A stretch of DNA of 64,000 nucleotides from Oxynema aestuarii AP17 (lineage in GTDB: Bacteria; Cyanobacteriota; Cyanobacteriia; Cyanobacteriales; Laspinemataceae), in contig NZ_CP051167.1 in assembly GCF_012295525.1 (NCBI RefSeq), positions 4,695,501 to 4,759,500 on the forward strand, in the 5' to 3' direction. The position numbers and the translations under genes were made by a program. Numbering within the stretch: position 1 is the first letter of the stretch; each line of letters begins with the position of its first letter. The notes below the pieces were generated by a model that saw nothing but the letters and a program-made list of their open reading frames with translations, was not told the DNA's origin and searched no databases. Shown here piece by piece: positions 1-8,233 of the stretch.

Positions 1-2
1 GC

Positions 3-161
3 GTGCGTGGGTTCGCCTTCGTAGACATGAGTGATGACGCCGAAGAAGACACTGCCATTACCGAAATGAACGGTTTGGAGTGGATGGGGCGTCAGTTACG
101 AGTCAACAAAGCTAAACCCCGAACGGAAAGTCGCAGTGGTGGGAGGCGCAATAGTTTTTAA
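3..161 (+). CDS. RRM-type RNA-binding protein, C-terminal end (partial)
   Basis: Only the last 52 residues are in the window. They contain the RNP1 signature of an RNA recognition motif (RGFAFVDM), followed by the closing RRM helix and strand (AITEMNGLEWMGRQLRVNKAKP) and a short Ser/Arg/Gly-rich tail. This is the usual build of the small cyanobacterial Rbp proteins of about 90-100 residues, which bind single-stranded RNA and are often cold-regulated or tied to mRNA localisation. The start codon lies outside the window. The frame is open to the left edge and ends at TAA. Family assignment is firm from RNP1; which paralogue it is cannot be told. Confidence 0.85.
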   Translation: MRGFAFVDMSDDAEEDTAITEMNGLEWMGRQLRVNKAKPRTESRSGGRRNSF

Positions 162-507
162 CATCCGCCTTTTAACATACAAGATCGAGAGTCCCCCAAT
201 AATGGGGTGTTCGAACTACTGAGATCGCCATTTTTGGAGTCGTTTCTAGGAACGGCGATCGCCACTAGGGACGGGTAAAGGTACCGATAGGGACCTTTGC
301 CCGTTTCTTGTTTATGCGGGAATCCGGCGAGGCTGTCGTCTATCGACGGGTAGATTTGTAAAGTTTTTCAGACGGGGCGATCGCGCGGCAAAATCTATCT
401 AAGAGATGCGTTGGAGCGACTCAAACCAGTAATAATACTCAAGAAAGCGCCAGATTTTCTATAGTTCGCATAAAGTTCGCGCCTGTTTGAGGAAATGCAT
501 CCTTAAG
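162..507. other. Intergenic gap between rbp and the tnpB remnant
   Basis: No ORF here looks real. The gap holds the terminator-like hairpin at 272-313 and several HIP1-like GCGATCGC sites. No tRNA or recognisable promoter was seen. Confidence 0.6.
272..313 (+). terminator. Rho-independent terminator candidate
   Basis: The arms CGGGTAAAGGT (272-282) and ACCTTTGCCCG (293-303) pair over 11 bp with one G-T wobble around a 10-nt loop. They are followed by the T-rich tract TTTCTTGTTT. It lies downstream of the RNA-binding protein gene and probably ends its transcript. Confidence 0.75.
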
Positions 508-1236
508 ATATTAACTAATGGAGAGTTCGGGGGGCGATCGCTCCCGCGCTCTAACCGAAAGGTCAGCGTCGGGATGCTTCGACCAGCTCGGCAACAACAT
601 CGACCCCCCTTGAAAAGTCGATTCCCCTCAATGGGGATGAGACCAGCAACCCGTCCTTTAGCTATAGCCTGTGGTAAACTCTCGCCATGCTAACGATGAA
701 CTACACCTACCGAATCCATCCAAACGCCACCGGGCAGACCGAACTGTTGGAGGGGATGGAGAGGTGCCGAGGGGTATATCACTACGCCTTGGGCGAACTC
801 AAAGACTGGATAGCTGCGCGTCACTGTCCGGCAGACCGATATTCGTTGGAAAAGGAATCTGGCGGAATGGGTGCGATCGCAATGGGGAGTCTCCTTTGCT
901 AAGGACGATCCCAACGGCACTCGCCCAAGCTGCCCTAACGGCTTTGCTATTGTGAGCAAAGGGTTGGATGTCAGAGAGCATCATTGCCCTGAGTGTGGGG
1001 ATCGAATCGATCGCGATCCGCCTCCGGCGTCGCTACGCGATCGTGCTACAGCAGAGATAGTTTTGCATTGCGGACTCGAACCAGTCAGTAGCCAGGGACT
1101 CTGGCGAAAGGAAACCGCCTGTCAAGTCGGTCTGTCGGGGGTCTATGACCTAGACAAGTGGCGTGGGGCAGGAATACCCAATCGTGAGGTTGGGAAACCC
1201 GCGCCGTACCCAGTGTAGGCGTCGGGAAGATGTCAC
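508..1236 (+). mobile_element. Internally deleted IS200/IS605-type tnpB element
   Basis: Both ends match the two longer tnpB elements in this window. The left end has TTAACT then GTTCGGGG (from about 525) and a GGGGATGAGACCAGCA-like box before the tnpB start. The right end has TACCCAATCGTGAGGTTGGG and closes with GTCGGGAAGATGTCAC at 1236. The middle of tnpB is missing, so the element is about 730 bp instead of about 1,485 bp. No tnpA is present. The right end stops 91 bp before the fbp start codon, so the remnant probably replaced or displaced part of the fbp upstream region. Confidence 0.75.
687..1218 (+). pseudogene. tnpB remnant, centre deleted and frameshifted
   Basis: The first part (687 to about 865) encodes an N-terminus like the other copies (MLTMNYTYRIHPN, then VYHYALGELKDWIAARHC). 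The reading frame then changes at about 865-870. The second part (about 866-1218) encodes the end of TnpB: SFAKDDPNGTRPSCPN, the zinc-ribbon pair HHCPEC and the tail CQVGLSGVYDLDKWRGAG. The RuvC block with the first two catalytic acids is gone. The zinc ribbon has lost one cysteine of the first pair (SCPN instead of CPNC), and a short insertion (PPASLR) interrupts the last RuvC segment. It cannot make a working nuclease. Compared with the long copies, the deletion removes roughly 280 residues, and the junction lies at a shared GAATGGGTG. Confidence 0.85.
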
Positions 1237-1327
1237 TGACAGGCCGACGGGATACCCCACAGGAACGTCCACCCAATATTGACCCCCGTCGCCATTGCAA
1301 CGCTGCTCCACCAACAGGAGAACCATT

Positions 1328-2392
1328 ATGGCAGACTCAACCCCCGGTATCGGACAAGAACCCAGTTTAGATCGAGACTGCACGACCCTTTCTCGCCACG
1401 TCCTCCAACAACTACAAAGTTTCGGCCCCGACGCGCAAGATCTCAGCGCTTTGATGAACCGGATCGCCCTCGCCGCCAAACTCATTTCCCGTCGCTTAAG
1501 TCGTTCCGGCTTAGTAGAAGGGGTATTGGGCTTTACTGGAGAGGTCAACGTGCAGGGAGAAAGCGTCAAACGGATCGACGCTTACGCCAACGAAGTGTTT
1601 ATTTCCGTCTTCAAGCAAAGTGGCTTAGTTTGCCGCTTGGCGTCCGAAGAAATGGAAAAACCGTATTACATCCCGGAAAACTGCCCGATCGGGCGTTATA
1701 CCCTGCTCTACGACCCGATTGACGGCTCGTCTAACATCGATAGCAACCTCAATGTCGGTTCGATTTTCTCGATCCGCCAGCAAGAAGGCATCGACGAAGA
1801 CGGAAGCGCCCAAGATCTGCTGCAAAGCGGACGCAAGCAACTCGCCGCAGGCTACGTTCTCTACGGCCCGAGTACGATGCTGGTCTATTCCATTGGCAAA
1901 GGGGTGCATTCGTTTACCCTCGATCCGAGTTTGGGCGAGTTCATTCTGTCGAGTGAAAATATCCAACTGCCCGATTGCGGCTCGATTTATAGTGTCAATG
2001 AAGGCAACTTTTGGCAGTGGGACGAATCCCTGCGCGATTACATCCGCTACGTTCACCGCCACGAAGGCTATACGGCCCGCTATGGCGGCGCTTTGGTGGG
2101 AGACTTTCACCGAATTTTATTTGAAGGCGGGGTCTTTTTATATCCCGGTTCGGTGAAACAACCGGAAGGTAAATTGCGGCTTCTGTACGAAACGGCGCCG
2201 TTAGCCTTTTTGGCGGAACAAGCCGGAGGGCGCGCCAGTACGGGGGTCGAGGAGATTTTAGACGTGGTTGCCGACCACTTGCACCAACGGACTCCGGTGA
2301 TTATCGGGTCTAAAGACAATGTGGAACTGGTCGAATCGTTCATTCAGGAACGGGCGCGGGAGGAAAACGAACGCCTGATGACCTCTTCGTGA
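1328..2392 (+). CDS. fbp: Class I fructose-1,6-bisphosphatase
   Basis: The enzyme removes the 1-phosphate from fructose 1,6-bisphosphate in gluconeogenesis and the regenerative Calvin cycle in the cytoplasm. The 354-residue product carries the class I metal and substrate motif [10 protein letters not shown] (from about residue 129) and a C-terminal [12 protein letters not shown] substrate-binding stretch. The ATG at 1328 was chosen because AGGAG lies at 1316-1320, seven bases upstream; an in-frame ATG at 1295 adds eleven residues of poor quality ([11 protein letters not shown]). It is the first gene of fbp-tal-zwf-opcA, a known cyanobacterial cluster. A tnpB remnant ends just upstream. No clear promoter is visible in the short remaining gap, so transcription may start inside or before the remnant. 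A sedoheptulose-bisphosphatase side activity is possible but is more typical of the GlpX-type enzyme. Confidence 0.95.
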   Translation: MADSTPGIGQEPSLDRDCTTLSRHVLQQLQSFGPDAQDLSALMNRIALAAKLISRRLSRSGLVEGVLGFTGEVNVQGESVKRIDAYANEVFISVFKQSGLVCRLASEEMEKPYYIPENCPIGRYTLLYDPIDGSSNIDSNLNVGSIFSIRQQEGIDEDGSAQDLLQSGRKQLAAGYVLYGPSTMLVYSIGKGVHSFTLDPSLGEFILSSENIQLPDCGSIYSVNEGNFWQWDESLRDYIRYVHRHEGYTARYGGALVGDFHRILFEGGVFLYPGSVKQPEGKLRLLYETAPLAFLAEQAGGRASTGVEEILDVVADHLHQRTPVIIGSKDNVELVESFIQERAREENERLMTSS

Positions 2393-2521
2393 GGGGAGGG
2401 GGAACGTGACTGGGTGAAAGGGAAGCGGATGAAAGTGTAAACCGCTTACCAGGAATTCTAGAACTTCTCTGGCACAATCCAGAGCAAGTGTGTTTGTAGC
2501 AATTCAATCGAAAAGGACATT

Positions 2522-3664
2522 ATGACTGCGACCAACCCAATTTTACAAATCGAAGAACAGTTCGGACAGAGCATTTGGATGGACAATCTCAGTCGGGACG
2601 CGATCGCCTCGGGGGAGTTAAAAACCCTGATTCAAACCCGGGGATTGAAAGGGCTGACCTCGAATCCGGCGATTTTTGAAAAGGCGATCGCCGGGAACGC
2701 CATTTACGACGGGGATATCGAGGCGGGAATCCGCGCGAATAAGTCCGTGGAAGAGATTTACGAATCGCTAGCGTTTGAAGATATCCGCAATGCTTGCGAT
2801 CTGTTTCGCCCGATTTACGACGAAACCGACGGGTTAGATGGCTACGTCAGTATCGAAGTCTCGCCCCATTTGGCCCGGGATACGGAGAAAACCATTTCTG
2901 AGGCGAAACGCTATTACGACGCCATCGGTCGGGATAACGTGATGATTAAGATCCCCGGAACGCCGGAAGGGTTGGTGGCGGTGGAAAAAACGATCGCCGC
3001 CGGGATTAACGTCAATATCACCTTGCTGTTCTCCGTGCAGAGTTATATAGATACCGCTTGGGCTTACATTCGCGGTTTGGAAGCGCGCGCCGAAGCGGGT
3101 CACGACATCAGTAAGATCGCGTCGGTGGCGAGTTTCTTCATCAGTCGGATCGATGCCAAAATAGACGACGCGATCGACGCCAAACTGGCCGAGGCCAGCG
3201 ATCCCGACGTGCAAGCTAAACTAAAAGAAACGAAAGGGAAAGTGGCGATCGCCAACGCCAAGATCGCCTATCAGAAGTACAAGGAAATCATCCAGAGCGA
3301 TCGCTGGAAAGCCCTTTCCGCCAAAGGCGCCAACACCCAACGCCTGCTGTGGGCGAGTACCAGTACCAAGAATCCGGAATATAGCGACGTTCTTTACGTC
3401 AACGAACTGGTCGGACCGAATACGGTCAACACCCTGCCCCCGGCGACGATCGAAGCGTGCGCGGATCATTGCGAAGTCGCCAGTCGCATCGAAACCGACG
3501 TGGATAAAGCTAACGCCACGATCGCCAATCTCCCGGAATTGGGGATCGATCTCGATGCGGTCATGGCGGAATTACTCGACGAAGGGATCGAGAAATTCAA
3601 TCAGCCTTTCGATTCGTTAATGAGTTCTCTAGAGAACAAAGTCAAACAACTGACTCCGGCATAA
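2522..3664 (+). CDS. tal: Transaldolase
   Basis: Transfers a dihydroxyacetone unit between sugar phosphates in the non-oxidative pentose phosphate pathway. The 380-residue length fits the longer bacterial/actinobacterial-type transaldolases. Diagnostic stretches are LTSNPAIFEKAI near residue 46 and VMIKIPGTPEGL, where Lys143 is the expected Schiff-base lysine, followed by GINVNITLLFSV. AGGA lies just before the ATG at 2522. The 129-bp gap after fbp has a small CTCTGG/CCAGAG hairpin (2467-2484). Second gene of the pentose phosphate cluster, same strand as its neighbours. No anomalies were seen. Confidence 0.95.
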   Translation: MTATNPILQIEEQFGQSIWMDNLSRDAIASGELKTLIQTRGLKGLTSNPAIFEKAIAGNAIYDGDIEAGIRANKSVEEIYESLAFEDIRNACDLFRPIYDETDGLDGYVSIEVSPHLARDTEKTISEAKRYYDAIGRDNVMIKIPGTPEGLVAVEKTIAAGINVNITLLFSVQSYIDTAWAYIRGLEARAEAGHDISKIASVASFFISRIDAKIDDAIDAKLAEASDPDVQAKLKETKGKVAIANAKIAYQKYKEIIQSDRWKALSAKGANTQRLLWASTSTKNPEYSDVLYVNELVGPNTVNTLPPATIEACADHCEVASRIETDVDKANATIANLPELGIDLDAVMAELLDEGIEKFNQPFDSLMSSLENKVKQLTPA

Positions 3665-3670
3665 TTCCTA

Positions 3671-3716
3671 GGGGCGATCGCGCCATTCCCTCGTGCGGAG
3701 GCGACGCGATCGCCCC
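3671..3716 (+). promoter_or_regulatory. 12-bp inverted repeat between tal and zwf
   Basis: GGGGCGATCGCG (3671-3682) and CGCGATCGCCCC (3705-3716) are perfect complements separated by 22 bases. Each arm contains a HIP1 octamer. No T-tract follows, so it is more likely an RNA-processing or attenuation hairpin than a full terminator. Confidence 0.5.
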
Positions 3717-3737
3717 GAACTCCCTCTCTTCTTCGTC

Positions 3738-3764
3738 CCCCAGTTTGTCACCCACAAGCTGGGG
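3738..3764 (+). promoter_or_regulatory. Second hairpin in the tal-zwf gap
   Basis: CCCCAGTTTGT (3738-3748) pairs with ACAAGCTGGGG (3754-3764), with one T-G wobble and a CACCC loop. It ends 30 bases before the zwf start codon, so it could affect zwf translation or tune tal versus zwf output. Confidence 0.5.
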
Positions 3765-3794
3765 AGACTTTCCGTAACACCCATATAACGATCG

Positions 3795-5324
3795 ATGGTC
3801 ACCCTACTAGAAAATCCCCTGCGCGTCGGATTGCAACAAGATCGCATCCCCGAACCCCAAATTTTAACCATCTTCGGGGCGTCCGGCGATCTGACCCAAC
3901 GCAAACTGGTTCCCGCGCTCTATCAAATGAAATTAGAGCGCAAACTGCCCCCCGAACTCACCATCGTCGGCGTCGCCCGTCGCGACTGGTCTCACGAGTA
4001 TTTCCGCGATTACTGTCGCGAAGGGATCGAAGAATATGGCGGCGGTTTGGGGAACGAACAACTGTGGAACGACTTCGCCAAAGGACTGTTTTACTGTGCG
4101 GGTAACATCGACCATCCCGAGAGTTACCAAAAACTCAAAGCCTTTTTAAGCGAACTCGACGACCAACGCGGGACTCGGGGAAACCGCGTCTTTTACCTGT
4201 CCGTCGCCCCGCGCTTTTTTGCGGAAGCGGCGCAACAATTGGGCAACGCGGGAATGCTCGCCGATCCGACCAAACACCGTTTAGTGATTGAAAAACCATT
4301 CGGTCACGACCTCGCCTCGGCCCAAGTCCTCAACCGGGTGGTGCGTCAAGTATGCAACGAAACGCAAATTTATCGGATCGACCATTATTTAGGCAAAGAA
4401 ACCGTTCAAAACTTACTGGTGTTTCGGTTTGCCAACGCCATTTTTGAACCCCTGTGGAATCGGCAATTTGTCGATCACGTGCAGATTACCGTCGCCGAAA
4501 CCGTGGGGTTGGAAGGACGGGCGGGGTATTACGAAACGGCAGGGGCGTTGCGCGACATGGTGCAGAATCACCTGATGCAGTTATTTTCGCTGACGGCGAT
4601 GGAACCGCCGAACTCCCTCGACGCGGACAGCATCCGCAATGAAAAAGTCAAAGTGGTGCAGGCGACCCGCTTGGCGGATTTGGAGAATTTGGACAATAGC
4701 GCGGTTCGCGGTCAGTATACGCGCGGCTGGATGCGCGGGAAGGAAGTACCGAGTTACCGGGAAGAAGACGGCGCCTCTGCGGAGTCCACGACGCCGACCT
4801 ATGCGGCGCTGAAGTTGTATATCGATAACTGGCGCTGGAAAGGGGTTCCCTTTTACATGAGAACGGGGAAACGGATGCCTAAGAAGGTGACGGAAATTGC
4901 GATCCAGTTCCGAGACGTGCCGTTTTTGATGTTCCAGTCCGCCGCCAAACAGGCGAATCCGAACGTGTTGGCCCTGCGGATTCAGCCGAATGAAGGGATT
5001 TCGATGCGTTTTGAGGTGAAAACCCCGGGGAATTCCTTGCGGACGCGATCGGTGAATATGGATTTCAGTTACGATACGGCGTTCGGTCAGCCGAATACGG
5101 ATGCGTACAGTCGGCTGTTGATCGATTGCATGTTGGGGGACCAGACCCTGTTTACCCGAGGGGACGAGGTGGAGGCATCTTGGCGCATTTTGACGCCTCT
5201 GCTGCAAGCTTGGGACGCCCCGGCGGAAGCGGATGCGATCCCGCTTTACGAGGCGGGAACCTGGGAACCTGTGGAAGCGGAATTGCTACTCAACCGCGAC
5301 GGTCGGCGCTGGCGCAGACTTTAA
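3795..5324 (+). CDS. zwf: Glucose-6-phosphate 1-dehydrogenase
   Basis: First step of the oxidative pentose phosphate pathway: glucose 6-phosphate is oxidised to 6-phosphogluconolactone with NADP+, supplying NADPH in the dark. The 509 residues contain the Rossmann motif [11 protein letters not shown] near residue 28, the substrate/active-site motif RIDHYLGKE (Asp196, His197), and conserved [11 protein letters not shown] and MRTGKRM segments. The start ATG at 3795 leads directly into the conserved N-terminus; no in-frame start further upstream is needed. The opcA start follows 56 bp after the stop, as in other cyanobacteria where OpcA is needed for full Zwf activity. In the family, redox control through cysteines and OpcA is known; that step is not visible here. 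Confidence 0.96.
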   Translation: MVTLLENPLRVGLQQDRIPEPQILTIFGASGDLTQRKLVPALYQMKLERKLPPELTIVGVARRDWSHEYFRDYCREGIEEYGGGLGNEQLWNDFAKGLFYCAGNIDHPESYQKLKAFLSELDDQRGTRGNRVFYLSVAPRFFAEAAQQLGNAGMLADPTKHRLVIEKPFGHDLASAQVLNRVVRQVCNETQIYRIDHYLGKETVQNLLVFRFANAIFEPLWNRQFVDHVQITVAETVGLEGRAGYYETAGALRDMVQNHLMQLFSLTAMEPPNSLDADSIRNEKVKVVQATRLADLENLDNSAVRGQYTRGWMRGKEVPSYREEDGASAESTTPTYAALKLYIDNWRWKGVPFYMRTGKRMPKKVTEIAIQFRDVPFLMFQSAAKQANPNVLALRIQPNEGISMRFEVKTPGNSLRTRSVNMDFSYDTAFGQPNTDAYSRLLIDCMLGDQTLFTRGDEVEASWRILTPLLQAWDAPAEADAIPLYEAGTWEPVEAELLLNRDGRRWRRL

Positions 5325-5380
5325 GGCGATCGCCCCGGCGACAGACGACTCGCGAATTCAGCAAAAAGGATTGAGGATTG

Positions 5381-6712
5381 ATGAATACTCCAATTGTTGC
5401 CCTGCAAAAACCCAAAGATATTTCTCTAGAAGATATCGAGTCCGAACTCAGTAATATTTGGCTGTCGGAAAATGGCGGCAAGGCGGCGCCTGTCGCGACG
5501 AGGGCGACCACGTTTAGTATGGTGGTTTACGAACCGGAAGAGTTCCAACAGTTGCTCGGCGCCCTCGGGTTTTACGACGGCCCGATTGACGGGATTCACG
5601 GACCGCAGACGAAAGAAGCGGTGGAAGCGGCCCAGCAAGAATACGGATTGCGCCTGTCGGGACGGGTAGACCCCCAAACGTTGAAGCGCTTGCGCGAGGC
5701 TTATGTCAACCATGGGGGCGATCGCCCGGAGGTCAACAACGCCGATGCCCGGGGATTCAGCATCAGCGACGCGATCGCCGCCCAAAATCCCTGTAGAATC
5801 GTGACGCTTTGCCCGGTTTTGGGCGAAGATACCGGGGTCACTGCTCAAGTCTCCGCCTACTGCCCGATTCAGAAACAACACGGCAGCAATCTGATCTGTT
5901 GCGAGTACATTACTCTACGCGGGACGAAAGAAGCCCTCGAACGGGTCAGCGATCTGGTCGTCTCTCTGACGATCCCGAATTTGCCCAAGTTCGTCTGGTG
6001 GAAAGCGACTCCCAATCCGGAACAGGAGTTATTTCACAAACTCTCCCAATGCTGCAATTGCATGATCGTCGATTCTTCCTATTTCAGCGATCCGGAATCG
6101 GAATTTATCAAAATGCACCAGTTAATCGACGAGGAAACCTACATCGCCGATCTCAACTGGCATCGTCTGTCCTCGTGGCAGGAATTGACGGCGGCGGCGT
6201 TCGACCCCCCGGAACGACGCACGGCGTTGGTGGATCTCGATGGGGTTACGATCGACTACGAGAAAGGTAATGCGGCCCAAGCGTTCATGTTTTTAGGCTG
6301 GATGGCGTCCCGCCTCGGCTGGGAACCGAAGGCGTATATCGAAGAAGGTGGGGATTACGATATTACCCGGATTAAGTTCGACGGACCCAATCACCACACG
6401 GTGGAGGCGGAGTTGGCGGCGATTCCAACGGCGGACTGGGGCGAAATTCCCGGCGATTTGGTGGGATTGCGCTTGAGTTCGACCACGAATGAGGAAAATT
6501 GCTGCACGATTTTGTGTTCGGAAACGACGGGCTGTATGCGGATGGAAGCCGGGGGAACGGCGCAATCGTCGCGGACGGAACAGGTGACGCCTCTGACGGA
6601 CCAAAAGGCGGAATATTTACTCAGTCAGCAGTTGCAACGCTGGGGCCGCGATGCGCTGTACGAGGAGAGTTTGGCGGTGGTGGTCGAGATGTTGTCATTG
6701 CGCCAGAACTAA
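5381..6712 (+). CDS. opcA: Glucose-6-phosphate dehydrogenase assembly/activator protein OpcA
   Basis: OpcA is the allosteric activator of cyanobacterial Zwf. The product is 443 residues from the ATG at 5381; the TTG three bases earlier is not needed. Residues about 45-110 form a peptidoglycan-binding-1-like fold (FQQLLGALGFYDGPIDGIHG, then TKEAVEAAQ), and the rest is the conserved OpcA body with several cysteines (CNCMIVDSSYF, ENCCTILCSE, TTGCMRMEAGG). GAGGA sits only a few bases before the ATG, with AAAGGA a little further up. It is the last gene of the cluster; a strong hairpin follows at 6787. The N-terminal domain is odd for a cytoplasmic activator and presumably acts as a protein-binding module. 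Confidence 0.93.
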   Translation: MNTPIVALQKPKDISLEDIESELSNIWLSENGGKAAPVATRATTFSMVVYEPEEFQQLLGALGFYDGPIDGIHGPQTKEAVEAAQQEYGLRLSGRVDPQTLKRLREAYVNHGGDRPEVNNADARGFSISDAIAAQNPCRIVTLCPVLGEDTGVTAQVSAYCPIQKQHGSNLICCEYITLRGTKEALERVSDLVVSLTIPNLPKFVWWKATPNPEQELFHKLSQCCNCMIVDSSYFSDPESEFIKMHQLIDEETYIADLNWHRLSSWQELTAAAFDPPERRTALVDLDGVTIDYEKGNAAQAFMFLGWMASRLGWEPKAYIEEGGDYDITRIKFDGPNHHTVEAELAAIPTADWGEIPGDLVGLRLSSTTNEENCCTILCSETTGCMRMEAGGTAQSSRTEQVTPLTDQKAEYLLSQQLQRWGRDALYEESLAVVVEMLSLRQN

Positions 6713-6786
6713 CTACGGTTGAGTTTCGGCGCTGTTTGGGGGCGATCGCCCGGATGGCAAGATCGAGTGATTCTCAATAAAAATGT

Positions 6787-6814
6787 GTAGGGGCGAACGG
6801 CGGTTCGCCCCTAC
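6787..6814 (+). repeat. 12-bp perfect hairpin repeat downstream of opcA
   Basis: GTAGGGGCGAAC, a GGCG loop, then GTTCGCCCCTAC. This short palindrome is of a type found dispersed in many cyanobacterial and other bacterial genomes. It lies 74 bp after opcA and could end the operon transcript, but no T-tract follows. Confidence 0.7.
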
Positions 6815-6901
6815 GGGATCTAGGGATCGTGCAGGAATTTGCCGATCGATCGCCAAGAACGAGGCGATCGCCTCCTAGTCTCCTTCGTCGATCTCACTAA
6901 A

Positions 6902-6943
6902 TCTAAACTTTAAACTCTAAACTTTAAACTCTAAACTTTAAAC
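6902..6943 (+). repeat. Tandem TCTAAACTTTAAAC array
   Basis: Three perfect copies of the 14-bp unit TCTAAACTTTAAAC, which is itself two near-identical heptamers, followed by a partial TTTAAAA. The array ends 15 bp before the ATG of the next glycosyltransferase, so it fills the place of a ribosome binding site. Related TCTAAAA heptamers occur at 38211 and 62251. Confidence 0.85.
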
Positions 6944-6958
6944 TTTAAAATTCCCCGG

Positions 6959-8122
6959 ATGCATATTTTAACCATTCACAATAACTATCAAATTCGCGGC
7001 GGCGAGGAAGTCTCCCGGGAAGCCGAGGAACGGCTATTGCGCGAACGGGGTCATCAGGTCGAAAGTTATGAAGACGATAATGCCCGTCTGAGTGAGTTAG
7101 GGGCGATCGATGTGGCGACGCGCACCCTGTGGTCGCGAGAAGCTTACCAGCAGGTGAAACAAAAACTGCAAGCGGGATCTTACGATCTCGTCCACGTCCA
7201 GAACTTTTTTCCTTTAATCTCGCCGTCGGTCTATTACGCGGCCCAGGAATGTGGGGTTCCGGTGGTGCAGACATTGCGGAATTACCGCTTGTTATGTCCG
7301 AATGCTTTATTTTTCCGGGACGGACGGGTATGTGAGGACTGTTTGGGAAAAGCAATTCCCTGGCCCGGGGTGGTTCACCGTTGCTACCGCCAAAACCGTT
7401 CGGCGAGTGCGACGACGGCGGCGATGTTGGTGGTGCATCGGGGATTGCAAACTTGGGAGAAGAAAGTAGACCGTTATATTGCACTGACGGAGTTTGCGCG
7501 GCAAAAGTTTATTGAGGGGGGGCTTTCGGCGGAGAAGATTGTGGTTAAGCCGAATTTTGTGGCGCCGGATCCCGGTCCGGGGTCGGGGAGTGGGGGTTAC
7601 GCGCTTTATGTGGGGCGTTTGTCGGTGGAGAAGGGGTTGGATGTGTTGTTGGCGGCGTGGGAACGGTTGGCGGGGAAGGTTCGGTTAAAGATTGTCGGGG
7701 ATGGGCCGTGGGGCGATCGCGTGGCGGCGGCGGCGGCGAAGATGCCGGAGGTGGAATGGTTGGGGCGCCAACCGATGGAGGAGGTTCATCGTTTGATGGG
7801 GGAGGCGATGGTGTTGGTGTTTCCGTCGAAGTGGTACGAAACGTTCGGACGGGTGGCAGTGGAGGCATTTGCGAAGGGGACTCCGGCGATCGCGGCGAAT
7901 TTAGGGGCGATCGCCGAATTAGTCGAGGACGGACGCACCGGGATTCGCTTTCAGCCGAGCGATCCGGTGGATTTAGCCGCTAAAGTGGAATGGATCTTGA
8001 ACCATCCCGAACCATTGGCCGCAATGCGTCGCCATGCGAGAGCGGAATATCTGGCAAAATATACCCCCGATCGCAATTACGAGCAGTTAATGGCGATTTA
8101 CGAGGGAGTACGTCGTCGTTAA
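6959..8122 (+). CDS. Glycosyltransferase family 4
   Basis: A 387-residue GT-B fold enzyme expected to transfer a sugar from a nucleotide donor to a growing polysaccharide or lipid-linked acceptor on the cytoplasmic side. The N-terminal acceptor domain starts MHILTIHNNYQIRGGEE. The C-terminal donor domain has YVGRLSVEKGLDVLL near residue 216 and the GT4 signature region YETFGRVAVEAFAKGTPAI, with glutamates in the usual EX7E spacing. A cysteine cluster (CPNALFF, VCEDCLG) in the N-terminal half may bind metal. The start follows an AT-rich tandem repeat and has no Shine-Dalgarno sequence. First gene of the exopolysaccharide island. Sugar specificity cannot be read from sequence. Confidence 0.9.
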   Translation: MHILTIHNNYQIRGGEEVSREAEERLLRERGHQVESYEDDNARLSELGAIDVATRTLWSREAYQQVKQKLQAGSYDLVHVQNFFPLISPSVYYAAQECGVPVVQTLRNYRLLCPNALFFRDGRVCEDCLGKAIPWPGVVHRCYRQNRSASATTAAMLVVHRGLQTWEKKVDRYIALTEFARQKFIEGGLSAEKIVVKPNFVAPDPGPGSGSGGYALYVGRLSVEKGLDVLLAAWERLAGKVRLKIVGDGPWGDRVAAAAAKMPEVEWLGRQPMEEVHRLMGEAMVLVFPSKWYETFGRVAVEAFAKGTPAIAANLGAIAELVEDGRTGIRFQPSDPVDLAAKVEWILNHPEPLAAMRRHARAEYLAKYTPDRNYEQLMAIYEGVRRR

Positions 8123-8194
8123 CGCTTCTCGCTCGTCCTCATTGTTGGTTTCGCAGTCAATGGGAGTCGGGGAGGGGCGATCGTCGGATCGATA

Positions 8195-8233
8195 ACAATG
8201 GATTCGTCACAATGGATTCGTCACAATGGATTC
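8195..8233 (+). repeat. 14-bp tandem repeat carrying three ATGs in three frames
   Basis: The unit ACAATGGATTCGTC occurs twice and then partially. Its ATGs fall at 8198, 8212 and 8226, one in each reading frame. Only 8226 opens into the 470-codon gene; the other two give peptides of fewer than 30 codons that overlap its start. Confidence 0.8.

Noticed and set aside
7545-7868. Proline-rich ORF opposite the first glycosyltransferase
   Set aside because: Antisense shadow of a GC-rich Gly/Val/Ala-coding stretch.
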